Shown one piece after another: positions 8,033 to 15,797 of a DNA stretch of 20,502 nucleotides. The DNA is from Synechococcales cyanobacterium 340R_concoct_173_sub (GTDB lineage: Bacteria > Cyanobacteriota > Cyanobacteriia > Leptolyngbyales > Leptolyngbyaceae): assembly GCA_025354065.1 (NCBI GenBank), contig JANXNM010000785.1:1-20502 (forward strand), written 5' to 3'. Both the position numbers and the translations under genes were made by a program. Each line of letters opens with the position of its first letter. Position 1 is the stretch's first letter. The notes under the pieces are model-generated. The model was not told the DNA's origin. It saw nothing but the letters and a program-made list of their open reading frames with translations, and ran no database searches.

Positions 8033-8389
8033 ATGGGGCAAAAACTGGAAGCTAGGTTCCGATCGGAAGCCAACGCGCCTTCAGTGAAGCAATGTTCTAA
8101 CTATTCTCGAACAGGAGCGTCTGTAAAGATGTCGGATCAATCTAACTTTCTCAATCCTCGTAGTCGTTATCGCGGTCACTTTAAACCCGAAAATTTGGCC
8201 TTTAATGCCAATCTTCAAGAATTTGCGGGTCGGGTGATGACAATCTCAAATCTTGAGACAGGCGGTAAAATTTCTCCCGAAGATTCCTACCGAGAGATTA
8301 AAGCCCTTTGGAAAGAATTGAAGCGAAGTAAGAAAAGTCTAGGTATTGGTCGGACAAATCCTCATTTTGGCGATGCTGAGGCGGGTTAA
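8033..8389 (+). CDS. Small conserved cyanobacterial protein (DUF7219-like)
   Basis: A 118-residue protein from ATG 8033 (a TTG at 8030 is also in frame). The conserved part begins at an internal ATG at 8129: MSDQSNFLNPRSRYRGHFKP, then ENLAFNANLQEFAGRV, ETGGKISPEDSYREIKALW and a basic KELKRSKKSL tail. This resembles the small cyanobacterial family I remember as DUF7219, usually about 75-85 residues; the name is from memory and less certain than the family resemblance. No function is known, and no membrane segment or catalytic motif is visible. Both starts have an SD (8016-8023 and 8113-8117), so the 32-residue basic, Ser-rich N-terminus may be genuine or may be leader sequence. The gene stands alone behind a candidate PHO box and ends in a strong terminator. 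Confidence 0.7.
   Translation: MGQKLEARFRSEANAPSVKQCSNYSRTGASVKMSDQSNFLNPRSRYRGHFKPENLAFNANLQEFAGRVMTISNLETGGKISPEDSYREIKALWKELKRSKKSLGIGRTNPHFGDAEAG
8113..8117 (+). promoter_or_regulatory. Internal Shine-Dalgarno AGGAG before ATG 8129
   Basis: It is placed 11 nt before the internal ATG at which homology to the small-protein family begins, giving an 86-residue product. Confidence 0.4.
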
Positions 8390-8433
8390 AGACAAAAATT
8401 AAGGCCAGTACTTCGCCCATCGGACCTAGCGAT

Positions 8434-8475
8434 CTAAAAATCCCCCCAAATTTAAAACTCTGGAGGGATTTTTAG
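8434..8475. terminator. Intrinsic terminator shared by two convergent genes
   Basis: CTAAAAATCCCCCC (8434-8447) pairs with GGAGGGATTTTTAG (8462-8475): 11 perfect base pairs, one mismatch, then two more. The loop is 14 nt. A- and T-tracts on both sides let it work in both directions, for the gene ending at 8389 and for sqdX ending at 8512. Confidence 0.75.
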
Positions 8476-8477
8476 TG

Positions 8478-8509
8478 TTTTTAATGCGTTTAATTTTTAA
8501 TGCGTTTAA
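8478..8509 (+). repeat. Two perfect tandem copies of a 16-bp unit
   Basis: TTTTTAATGCGTTTAA occurs at 8478-8493 and 8494-8509, ending two bases before the sqdX stop codon (8512-8514). Confidence 0.85.
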
Positions 8510-8511
8510 TT

Positions 8512-9660
8512 TTAGGGAGCCGCGACCGGACTTTTGCTTACAACGCCTTCATAAGCTAAAACGCGTTCATAATAGCGAGCAAGTTGGTAGGTAGCCGCAC
8601 TCCAATTCCAACGCTCCGATTCTTCGCGGGCATTTTGGCGCAGTTGCGATCGGTGTTGGCGGTTCGCTAGGAGTTGCTGAGTAGCGACAATAGCGCTTAA
8701 TTCATTTTGGGGGTCAAAGAGATAGCCATTTTCACCCGGTGTCACAATGTCAGGAATTCCGCCAGAATTCGCTGCCACCACTGGACAACCTGCCGCCATC
8801 GCTTCAAGCAAAACCAATCCTAGCGTTTCCGTGCGAGATGGAAAAATAAACGCATCCGCCGAGGCATAGGCAGAACCTAATTCCTTCCCAGCTAAATATC
8901 CGACGAAATGAGTATTTGTGCCCGCAAAATGTTTTTCGAGAGTTTCGCGGTTGGGTCCGTCCCCAACGAGGGCCAGACGGGCATTAGGAATGGCTTGCAG
9001 GATAGGTTTTATTCGGTGGATTTCTTTTTCAGCCCCCAACCGACCGACATATAGCAGCAATGGATCCTCAGGATGGCCTTGAGTCAGACGCGATCGCATC
9101 TCCAGGCTTTCCAAACTGGGATGAAACGTTTCGGTATCTACTCCACGCTGCCACAAATCTGTGTGATGAATGCCGTGGTCGGTAAGGGTCTGAACCATCG
9201 CGTTGGAGGTGCAGAGGTTGAGGCGGGCACGGTTATGGGCTTGACGGAGAAAAAACCAGAGAAGAGCTTCTAAGTGTCCCAGTCCGTAGTGTTCCAAGTA
9301 TTTAGGCAGATGAGTATGGTAAGACGCAACGAGAGGAATGTTGAGCTTTTGGGCGTAGTAGATGCCACCAATTCCTAGAATAGCCGGATTAACGACGTGA
9401 ATCAGGTCGGGTTTAAAACGGTTTAGCTCCCGCCGAAGGGCTGGGCTGGGAAAGGCCATTTTAAGTTCGGGATACCAGGGTAGCGGAAGGCCAGAAACCC
9501 CATGGATTACCGCGCCTTTATATTCGGTGAGGCCACCGTCTGGAGAGAAAATTAGGACTTGGTGACCTTGACGTTGAAGATGCTCGACCGTATGTTTGAG
9601 GCGGGTAACAATTCCGTCTACTTTGGGCAGGAAGGTTTCGGTAAAGAGGGCGATTCTCAT
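8512..9660 (-). CDS. sqdX: Sulfoquinovosyltransferase SqdX
   Basis: A 382-residue GT-B fold, family GT4 glycosyltransferase. SqdX transfers sulfoquinovose from UDP-sulfoquinovose to diacylglycerol, the last step in making the thylakoid lipid SQDG, at the membrane surface. The N-terminus MRIALFTETFLPKVDGI is characteristic. HTHLPKYLEHYG (116-127) lies in the acceptor lobe. GRLGAEKE (206-213) and the EX7E pair Glu278/Glu286 in ETLGLVLLE form the nucleotide-sugar site. Length is normal. The gene lies downstream of sqdB on the same strand with one small gene between them, which strongly supports SqdX over other GT4 enzymes. The start is set by the conserved N-terminus, since no clear SD is present. 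Confidence 0.93.
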   Translation of the reverse strand: MRIALFTETFLPKVDGIVTRLKHTVEHLQRQGHQVLIFSPDGGLTEYKGAVIHGVSGLPLPWYPELKMAFPSPALRRELNRFKPDLIHVVNPAILGIGGIYYAQKLNIPLVASYHTHLPKYLEHYGLGHLEALLWFFLRQAHNRARLNLCTSNAMVQTLTDHGIHHTDLWQRGVDTETFHPSLESLEMRSRLTQGHPEDPLLLYVGRLGAEKEIHRIKPILQAIPNARLALVGDGPNRETLEKHFAGTNTHFVGYLAGKELGSAYASADAFIFPSRTETLGLVLLEAMAAGCPVVAANSGGIPDIVTPGENGYLFDPQNELSAIVATQQLLANRQHRSQLRQNAREESERWNWSAATYQLARYYERVLAYEGVVSKSPVAAP

Positions 9661-9693
9661 GTTGAATATTTAATTGAGAATGTTGAATGGAAA

Positions 9694-9712
9694 ATTTTAG
9701 AGTTTAGATTTT
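9694..9712 (+). repeat. 19-bp direct repeat, copy 2
   Basis: Identical to 5639-5657 (ATTTTAGAGTTTAGATTTT). It covers the stop codon (9697-9699) and last codons of the small membrane-protein gene, read on the opposite strand. Confidence 0.8.
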
Positions 9713-9999
9713 GAATTTGAGATACAGAGGGCGTGGATTCCGACAGCAGCTATTCCCCAGCCCCCTAGAACTCCCATTCCTTCTGCAAAGCAGTTAATAC
9801 GGTGGCGATCTTCGGCGGCTTTGGCGATTAATAGTTGTTGGACGGTGGGCTGGAATTTACTTAATGTACTAAGCTGTTGGAACGATCGATCCAATGCTGC
9901 CCAGTCTTGTAATAAATAATAAGTGCTGCATCCCGCAAAGAGTAGTCCGGGAGCGATCGTGGTTAAACACAGCACAGCAAGGCGAGTGATTGGTTTCAT
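9697..9999 (-). CDS. Small membrane protein between sqdB and sqdX, unknown function
   Basis: A 100-residue protein with an N-terminal hydrophobic segment (about residues 7-23) and a second near 73-92 (GMGVLGGWGIAAVGIHALCI), joined by a polar helical loop rich in Gln/Leu. LLFAGC at residues 19-24 is an imperfect lipobox, so it could be a lipoprotein; a plain two-helix inner-membrane protein is equally possible. I do not recognise the family. It lies between sqdB (74 bp upstream) and sqdX (36 bp downstream) on the same strand, so it is probably cotranscribed with the sulfolipid genes and could act at the same membrane. That is inference from position only. Confidence 0.6.
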   Translation of the reverse strand: MKPITRLAVLCLTTIAPGLLFAGCSTYYLLQDWAALDRSFQQLSTLSKFQPTVQQLLIAKAAEDRHRINCFAEGMGVLGGWGIAAVGIHALCISNSKSKL

Positions 10000-10018
10000 G
10001 ACTTTAAAATAGGTTAAA

Positions 10019-10042
10019 GAGAGAGACTGTTATTTCTCTCCC
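10019..10042 (-). terminator. Hairpin between sqdB and the small membrane-protein gene
   Basis: On the minus strand GGGAGAGA and TCTCTCTC pair (8 bp, one G-U) around an 8-nt loop, then a short TTTAA. It starts 31 nt after the sqdB stop. The U-tract is short, so partial termination or mRNA processing is more likely than full termination. Confidence 0.4.
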
Positions 10043-10073
10043 TCATAAGTCTAGCTATGCAGCTATTTCCCAA

Positions 10074-11222
<1,149 letters not shown>

Positions 11223-11435
11223 TTATATTTTTTGAAGCTTACTAGTACTTTTGCCAAATTTACCAGGTTTGTGACCTGAGCGCTATTACTGAAGTCCAGA
11301 GAAAAGCACGGTGGTTAAGGCTATGAGTTCAGTTTGGTAAAGAAGACTTTAAAAGAATATCGTTTTGAGATTTTGTAATCGGATAGAAGGAAGATCTTTA
11401 AGACAGAAACGATCGTAAAGTAAACCCTAAATCCA
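11223..11435. other. Leader and promoter region of the sulfolipid cluster
   Basis: The 299-bp gap between gnd and sqdB holds the gnd terminator and about 210 bp of AT-rich DNA that must carry the sqdB promoter. I looked for a PHO-box array like that at 7962 and found none, only an isolated GGTTAAG. No RNA gene or further ORF was seen. Confidence 0.4.
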
Positions 11436-11476
11436 TTTAAAAAGCTCCTAAGATTTTTACCTGGGAGCTTTTTAAA
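11436..11476. terminator. Intrinsic terminator downstream of gnd
   Basis: TTTAAAAAGCTCC (11436-11448) and GGAGCTTTTTAAA (11464-11476) form a perfect 13-bp stem with a 15-nt loop. It starts 46 nt past the gnd stop, and the A/T arms supply a U-tract in either direction. It separates gnd from sqdB. Confidence 0.75.
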
Positions 11477-11521
11477 TTATTCTTTTAAAGCCTTTTAATC
11501 AGAGGGTCTATGGGAAGATTT

Positions 11522-12931
11522 CTAGCCCATCCATTCTGTGTGAAAGACACCGGGCTTATCAATGCGTTCGTAGGTGTGTGCCCCGAAGAAATCGCGTTGG
11601 GCTTGGGTGACGTTTTGGGGAAGACGATCGCGGCGATAGCTATCGAAATAGTCGAGAGATGCGCTGAAGGCTGGGACGGCAATCCCCGATCGGGCAGCTT
11701 CCATGATCACAGCTCGCCATGCGGTTTGACGACTCATGACCGTATCGCGAAACTCAGGAGCCAGTAATAAGTTGGCAAGTTGAGGATTGGTGCTGAAGGC
11801 AGCCTGGATTTTGTCGAGCAAGCGCGCCCGAATGATGCAGCCGCCTTTCCAAATGCGGGAACATTCTGCCAAGTTTAGATCAAACGCGTATGCCTTAGAT
11901 GCCGCACTGAGCAACGCCATTCCCTGAGCATAGGAACAGATTTTGGAGCAATACAGCGCATCACGAACTTGGTTAATAAATTCGGTACGATCGCCCTCAA
12001 AAGTCACGTTTGGACCCGAAATCAACTTCACCGCTTCGACTCGCTCAAGTTTAATTGAGGACAAAATTCGGGCATTCACCGCCGCCGTGATCGTGGGAAT
12101 CGCAACGCCAAGTTCTAGCGCGTCATTAACGGTCCAGCGTCCGGTCCCTTTTTGACCCGCAGCATCCATGATTACTTCGACCAGAGCTTTCCCCGAATCG
12201 TCGTCTTTTTTGCGGAAAATATCTGCGGTGATTTCGATCAGATAGGAATTTAGCTCTTCCGTTTTGTTCCATTCTGTAAACGTTTGAGCAATTTCGTCCC
12301 CATTTAGGCCGACTACATTTTTAAGCAAATCATAGGCTTCTGCAATGAGCTGCATATCGCCATATTCAATCCCGTTGTGGATCATTTTGACGTAGTGGCC
12401 AGCACCACCGGGACCGATGTAGGTGACGCAGGGTCCGTCGTCTACTTGAGCCGCTATTTTGGTCAAGATCGGTTCTAGATATTTATAGGCTGTAAAGGTA
12501 CCACCGGGCATAAGGCTTGGACCATTTAAAGCACCTTCCTCGCCCCCACTCACACCCATGCCGATGAAGGTAAACTTGGAGCCTTCTAGATCTGCGGCAC
12601 GGCGATCGGTATCGGTATATAACGAGTTGCCGCCGTCAATTAAAATATCGCCTTCATCTAGAAGTGGCTTGAGTTGCTCAATTACCGCATCGACTGGAAC
12701 GCCTGCTTTAACCATGATAAGAATTTTACGGGGACGTTCTAGGAGACCCACAAACTCTTCAAGGGTGTAGCCAGCTTTGACATTTTTCCCAACGGCGCGG
12801 GTTTTCATGAATTCGTCAGTCTTTTCGCGGCTGCGATTATAGACCGCGATCGGAAAGCCGTTGCGTTCCACATTGAGGGCTAGATTTTCGCCCATGACCG
12901 CTAATCCAATCACACCAAAGCTTTGAGTCAT
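11522..12931 (-). CDS. gnd: 6-phosphogluconate dehydrogenase, decarboxylating
   Basis: A 469-residue cytosolic enzyme of the oxidative pentose phosphate pathway. It converts 6-phosphogluconate and NADP+ to ribulose 5-phosphate, CO2 and NADPH, the main dark NADPH source in cyanobacteria. The coenzyme loop GLAVMGENLALN (9-20) is canonical. DILIDGGNSLYTDT, the substrate-binding GVSGGEEGALNGPSLMPGG, and the catalytic stretch HYVKMIHNGIEYGDMQLI are intact. The C-terminal DYFDSYRRDRLPQNVTQAQRDFFGAHTYER is family-typical. The length equals the usual 6PGDH length. It is monocistronic by position, with its own terminator and a divergent neighbour. Very secure. Confidence 0.97.
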   Translation of the reverse strand: MTQSFGVIGLAVMGENLALNVERNGFPIAVYNRSREKTDEFMKTRAVGKNVKAGYTLEEFVGLLERPRKILIMVKAGVPVDAVIEQLKPLLDEGDILIDGGNSLYTDTDRRAADLEGSKFTFIGMGVSGGEEGALNGPSLMPGGTFTAYKYLEPILTKIAAQVDDGPCVTYIGPGGAGHYVKMIHNGIEYGDMQLIAEAYDLLKNVVGLNGDEIAQTFTEWNKTEELNSYLIEITADIFRKKDDDSGKALVEVIMDAAGQKGTGRWTVNDALELGVAIPTITAAVNARILSSIKLERVEAVKLISGPNVTFEGDRTEFINQVRDALYCSKICSYAQGMALLSAASKAYAFDLNLAECSRIWKGGCIIRARLLDKIQAAFSTNPQLANLLLAPEFRDTVMSRQTAWRAVIMEAARSGIAVPAFSASLDYFDSYRRDRLPQNVTQAQRDFFGAHTYERIDKPGVFHTEWMG

Positions 12932-12995
12932 AAGTTTTATGTTGTAGTTCAGGTCTAGGGAACGATCGTCGTTTACGTCTTTAGGGTAACGTGTT

Positions 12996-13071
12996 GTTTT
13001 AGAGGTAGCTTAAAACAGACTAAAAGCTTTTGGGATCAGCCGGGTTTCGATCGGAAAGTCCCCCTTGGCTG
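12996..13071 (+). other. Inverted repeats in the gnd/ycf66 divergent region
   Basis: GTTTTA (12996-13001) and TAAAAC (13011-13016) form a small inverted repeat. Farther on, CAGCC-GGG-TTTC (13037-13048) can fold against GAAA...CCC...GGCTG (13054-13071) with small bulges, a hairpin of about 12 bp. No T-run follows, so it is not a terminator. It would lie in the 5' leader of the Ycf66-family gene if transcription starts upstream of it. Confidence 0.4.
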
Positions 13072-13123
13072 TTATGGTTTTGTCGTTCAGGATGAAGAGA
13101 AATGGCTTAATTTTTTGAACTGT

Positions 13124-13128
13124 GGAGG
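13124..13128 (+). promoter_or_regulatory. Shine-Dalgarno GGAGG fixing the Ycf66-family start
   Basis: GGAGG lies 10 nt before ATG 13139. The in-frame TTG at 13115 is upstream of it and the GTG at 13133 is only 4 nt away, so ATG 13139 is the best start. Confidence 0.7.
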
Positions 13129-13138
13129 CACAGTGCTT

Positions 13139-14047
13139 ATGCTGACCTATGTTTTGGCCCTGGTGGTGGTTCTGGCGAGTCTAGGCTTGTACAGTACAAC
13201 GTTTGTGATACCAGAGGTGTCACGGAAAAACGATCTCGTCTGGAGTGGCGTGGGATTATTCTATGGGCTGGTACTGTGGGTCTGTGCGGGCCGGATTACG
13301 GGCGGGGTGTTGTTGGGCCAGATGGCGAGTGTGACATTGCTGGGCTGGATGGGCTGGCAGATGGTAGAAGGACGTTGGAATTCAGTTCCCGAGGCTCAGC
13401 GCGTGAGTTCGGAAAGGGTGGCGGGCTGGCGCAGTAGTTTGGCGGGGCTAAGCCGATCGGATACGGCGGTAAAGTTAAAAAACCAGGCCCAAGGCGTTAT
13501 TAATAAAGCTCAAGAGAAAGTGCAGGATCTGGGCGTTGCGGTAGAGAGGGGGACGAAATCTACGACAAACACGACATCTGATGCTGATGCGGCGGCGGAC
13601 TTGTTGAAGCGGGCTGATGTTCCGTTAAAACCTGAAGATTTTGGCAATCCACCAAAGGCTGTTGTGGATACGACCGTGACCAAGCCTTCGATGAAGTCAT
13701 TTTCAACCCCTGTTTCTAAAAATCTGTTCGGTGGGTTATTCGATCGGGCGAAGACATTGGCCAGTGGGTTAAATGCTCCAAAGAAGGTGGCTCCAAAAGC
13801 AGTGTATGTACGAAAAGAGTTTCGAGATCGGACTCCTGAGACACCTGTAACGCCTGAGATCGTGGTCGATGACGATTTTGATTTTGGCGACAGCGATCCA
13901 GATCTAGTGGGACCGACGGTAGTGTTATTGTCTGCCGATGAGATAACGGTGATGAAACCCACGACTTCACCTACAACAGATTCGGCGGCGGTAAGTGAGG
14001 GTTTAGATGAGACGACGATCGAGCTAGGAGAATCTGTTGAGAATTGA
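13139..14047 (+). CDS. Ycf66-family membrane protein
   Basis: A 302-residue protein from ATG 13139. The first 80 residues match the Ycf66 family: a membrane helix (about 3-22, TYVLALVVVLASLGLYSTTF), the linker VIPEVSRKNDLVWSGVGLFYGLVLWVCAGRITGGVLLGQ, and a last hydrophobic stretch ending LLGWMGWQMVEGR, so three short membrane segments. Residues 85-302 are a polar tail rich in Ser/Thr/Asp/Lys/Pro with a cluster DDDFDFGDSDPD; this looks disordered. Ycf66 is found in cyanobacteria and some plastids, and its molecular role is unknown. The gene is monocistronic with a strong terminator. Family membership rests on the N-terminal pattern. Confidence 0.8.
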   Translation: MLTYVLALVVVLASLGLYSTTFVIPEVSRKNDLVWSGVGLFYGLVLWVCAGRITGGVLLGQMASVTLLGWMGWQMVEGRWNSVPEAQRVSSERVAGWRSSLAGLSRSDTAVKLKNQAQGVINKAQEKVQDLGVAVERGTKSTTNTTSDADAAADLLKRADVPLKPEDFGNPPKAVVDTTVTKPSMKSFSTPVSKNLFGGLFDRAKTLASGLNAPKKVAPKAVYVRKEFRDRTPETPVTPEIVVDDDFDFGDSDPDLVGPTVVLLSADEITVMKPTTSPTTDSAAVSEGLDETTIELGESVEN

Positions 14048-14054
14048 GAATGAT

Positions 14055-14100
14055 TAAAAAAGCGACTTTCTTAGAACAATTTAAGAAGGTCGCTTTTTTA
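14055..14100 (+). terminator. Strong intrinsic terminator after the Ycf66-family gene
   Basis: TAAAAAAGCGACTTTCTTA (14055-14073) pairs with 14082-14100 in a 19-bp stem with a single T-G wobble and an 8-nt loop, followed by TTTTTT at 14101-14106. It starts 8 bp after the stop codon. Confidence 0.9.
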
Positions 14101-14128
14101 TTTTTTGGATGGGCCGCGATCGGTTGGA

Positions 14129-14137
14129 GGAGGTGAT
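14129..14137 (-). other. 16S rRNA 3'-tail-like sequence (SD complement) in a 3' region
   Basis: On the plus strand GGAGGTGAT is a full complement of the 16S 3' end and is followed by ATG TGA (14138-14143), which opens no reading frame. On the minus strand it reads ATCACCTCC, the anti-SD itself, 21 nt after the oxidoreductase stop. Function unknown; it may be chance. Confidence 0.4.
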
Positions 14138-14157
14138 ATGTGATCATAATTGCGCTC

Positions 14158-15474
14158 TTATACCGATCGTCGTCGTATTCCTAACCAATCTAAAAATAGT
14201 TCATGTCGTAATGGCTGCCGCGATCGGACAGTCTGCTCCCACTGCTCAATCCATGTAGAAATTACTTGACTGTGGGCGGGGTCGCTGAGGGGGACTGTCA
14301 GTAGCCTCGGGAGCGATATTTTGGTCTGGATCGCAACACTTAGGAGGGGAGCCAACTGCGGCGCGAGTTCCCCCGTTAAGGTGGCATTCACGAGTTGACC
14401 GTTACGATTCAGCTTCAGGTTATACCAAAGATTTCCCGGCACAGTTTGACCTGCGATCGATAGCAGCCGATCGCTCTTGTGGGGCACTGGTCCAATCCAG
14501 AAGCTAGGCGGGTGGGTGAGCCTTCCAGCGGAGACCGATCGTGTTGATTTCCAGGGTTGCAAAATGGCTTGGACTTCAGTAAGAGCGATCGAATCACAAT
14601 TGGCAGTTAAGCCATCTATCGGGATTACCCGATGCCTTGACCGATTGGCAGACCCCACAAGCCTCAGTCGATGAGAACGCAACGATTTTGGACCCAATGA
14701 TCGTAGTCCTAGGCGATCGGGATCCAATCGTTCAAAGGGCGTGGCTAGAATAATTTCATCTATTTCCAGAATTTGAGCTACCCGATCGCCTAAACAATGA
14801 AGACTCAGGCGTTGAATTAACCCGACGGTTTGAGCGGATTCAACCCGTGTTTTAGTCAAGACCTGAATGCCAGATGCTTCCAAGACCATTTGAATCTGAA
14901 TGGCTCCATCGGGATCGACTTGCGGCAATATTTGTGGGGTTGGGACAATCAATGTCACGGTTGAACCCCGCGATCGCAGTGCAACGGCCAACTCAACTCC
15001 AACGATCGCATCCCCAAAAATTGCCACTCGATCGGGTACAGATTCACGGGTAACACAATCTTCTGGCCTTCCACAAGGAATTCCCCAGAGGGCGACAGGA
15101 AGGCGACGATTGGGGGTCAAGGCTGCCACATAAGAACTGGAGCGCAAGATCCGATCGCCTACCTGAAGTCCAGCTTTTGGCTGTTCAATCCAAGTCCCAG
15201 TTGCAGCTAAATAATCCACGCCCTGAATTTGCAGTGCCTCTGGAGTCAGGGGTTTACATTCATCAGAAATCGAAATGGCATCAAGCTGGGCCGCAAGTTC
15301 TGAGCCAAGTTTCGTAGAATCATAAGCCAGCCAATGTCGCCATGCGATCGTGGTTTCAGGTCGTTCCCCTTGTTCTACAAGCGCCACCCTCGACCCCAGT
15401 TGTCTAGCGCGCAACGCCATACGACAGCCCAACTCAGTCGCGCCAATAATCACTAAGTCATATTCAATCAGCAT
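14158..15474 (-). CDS. NAD(P)/FAD-dependent oxidoreductase homologue with degenerate motifs
   Basis: A 438-residue protein with the two-dinucleotide-fold layout of the class I pyridine nucleotide-disulfide oxidoreductases (dihydrolipoyl dehydrogenase, mercuric reductase). It begins YDLVIIGATELGCRMALRAR, and a second Rossmann unit starts at VAIFGDAIVGVELAVALRSRG. Key features are missing: the redox CxxxxC pair is absent (that region reads AWRHWLAYDSTKLG), the middle Gly of both GxGxxG loops is replaced (GATELG, GDAIVG), and the C-terminal His-Glu pair of the dimer interface is not evident. It may bind flavin weakly or act as a non-redox relative. The frame is intact, so it is probably under selection. 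ATG 15474 is chosen; a GTG at 15498 would add eight residues. Reaction unknown. Confidence 0.7.
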   Translation of the reverse strand: MLIEYDLVIIGATELGCRMALRARQLGSRVALVEQGERPETTIAWRHWLAYDSTKLGSELAAQLDAISISDECKPLTPEALQIQGVDYLAATGTWIEQPKAGLQVGDRILRSSSYVAALTPNRRLPVALWGIPCGRPEDCVTRESVPDRVAIFGDAIVGVELAVALRSRGSTVTLIVPTPQILPQVDPDGAIQIQMVLEASGIQVLTKTRVESAQTVGLIQRLSLHCLGDRVAQILEIDEIILATPFERLDPDRLGLRSLGPKSLRSHRLRLVGSANRSRHRVIPIDGLTANCDSIALTEVQAILQPWKSTRSVSAGRLTHPPSFWIGPVPHKSDRLLSIAGQTVPGNLWYNLKLNRNGQLVNATLTGELAPQLAPLLSVAIQTKISLPRLLTVPLSDPAHSQVISTWIEQWEQTVRSRQPLRHELFLDWLGIRRRSV

Positions 15475-15624
15475 GATGCCATCTCGGCTTCTACCCACCA
15501 GTTACAAACTCAAAAAATCCGTAGGTCAGGAGTCTTTTCTAGCATGAATCGGACTTTTCTTCATGAGGCTTGTGATTCATCAAATAGGGGCAAGTCATTT
15601 TGAACTTGGAATTGCTTGCGATCG

Positions 15625-15795
15625 CTACAAATCAAGATCCCTTTCCGTCAGCTCAGCGTCTTTCATGATGCTTCTTAAGGTTCCGGTAGGGAGATCGCGA
15701 TTTTTATGAACTGGAATGAAAATAATGGCATCGACACCTTCTTTAGTATAAATTTAATGGCTGCCAGTGATGCGCTTAAGCTTCCAGCCTTGATA
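15625..15795 (-). pseudogene. HicA-like (YcfA family) toxin remnant with an internal stop
   Basis: On the minus strand, directly after cobD, one frame reads EYQGWKLKRITGSH, then TAA (15754-15756), then IYTKEGVDAIIFIPVHKNRD and LPTGTLRSIMKDAELTERDL, ending at TAG 15625. GW.L.R..GSH, the basic IPVHKNRDL and GTLRSI are the hallmarks of HicA mRNA-interferase toxins, including the active-site His in GSH. The stop sits where the family usually has His, Gln or Arg, so a C-to-T change of CAA to TAA would explain it. No ATG is visible upstream; the N-terminus runs into the end of cobD and is undefined. No HicB antitoxin is adjacent: 15475-15624 shows nothing recognisable. Domain identity is fairly sure; the exact start is not. 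Confidence 0.65.
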
Positions 15796-15797
15796 CT

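Noticed and set aside
11223..11435. PHO box expected before the sulfolipid genes
   Set aside because: Only an isolated GGTTAAG was found, with no second or third unit at 11-bp spacing.
13510..13962. 150-codon open frame on the minus strand inside the Ycf66-family gene
   Set aside because: Shadow of the low-complexity Ser/Thr/Asp tail read in antisense; no SD, no family, and the plus-strand frame is well supported.
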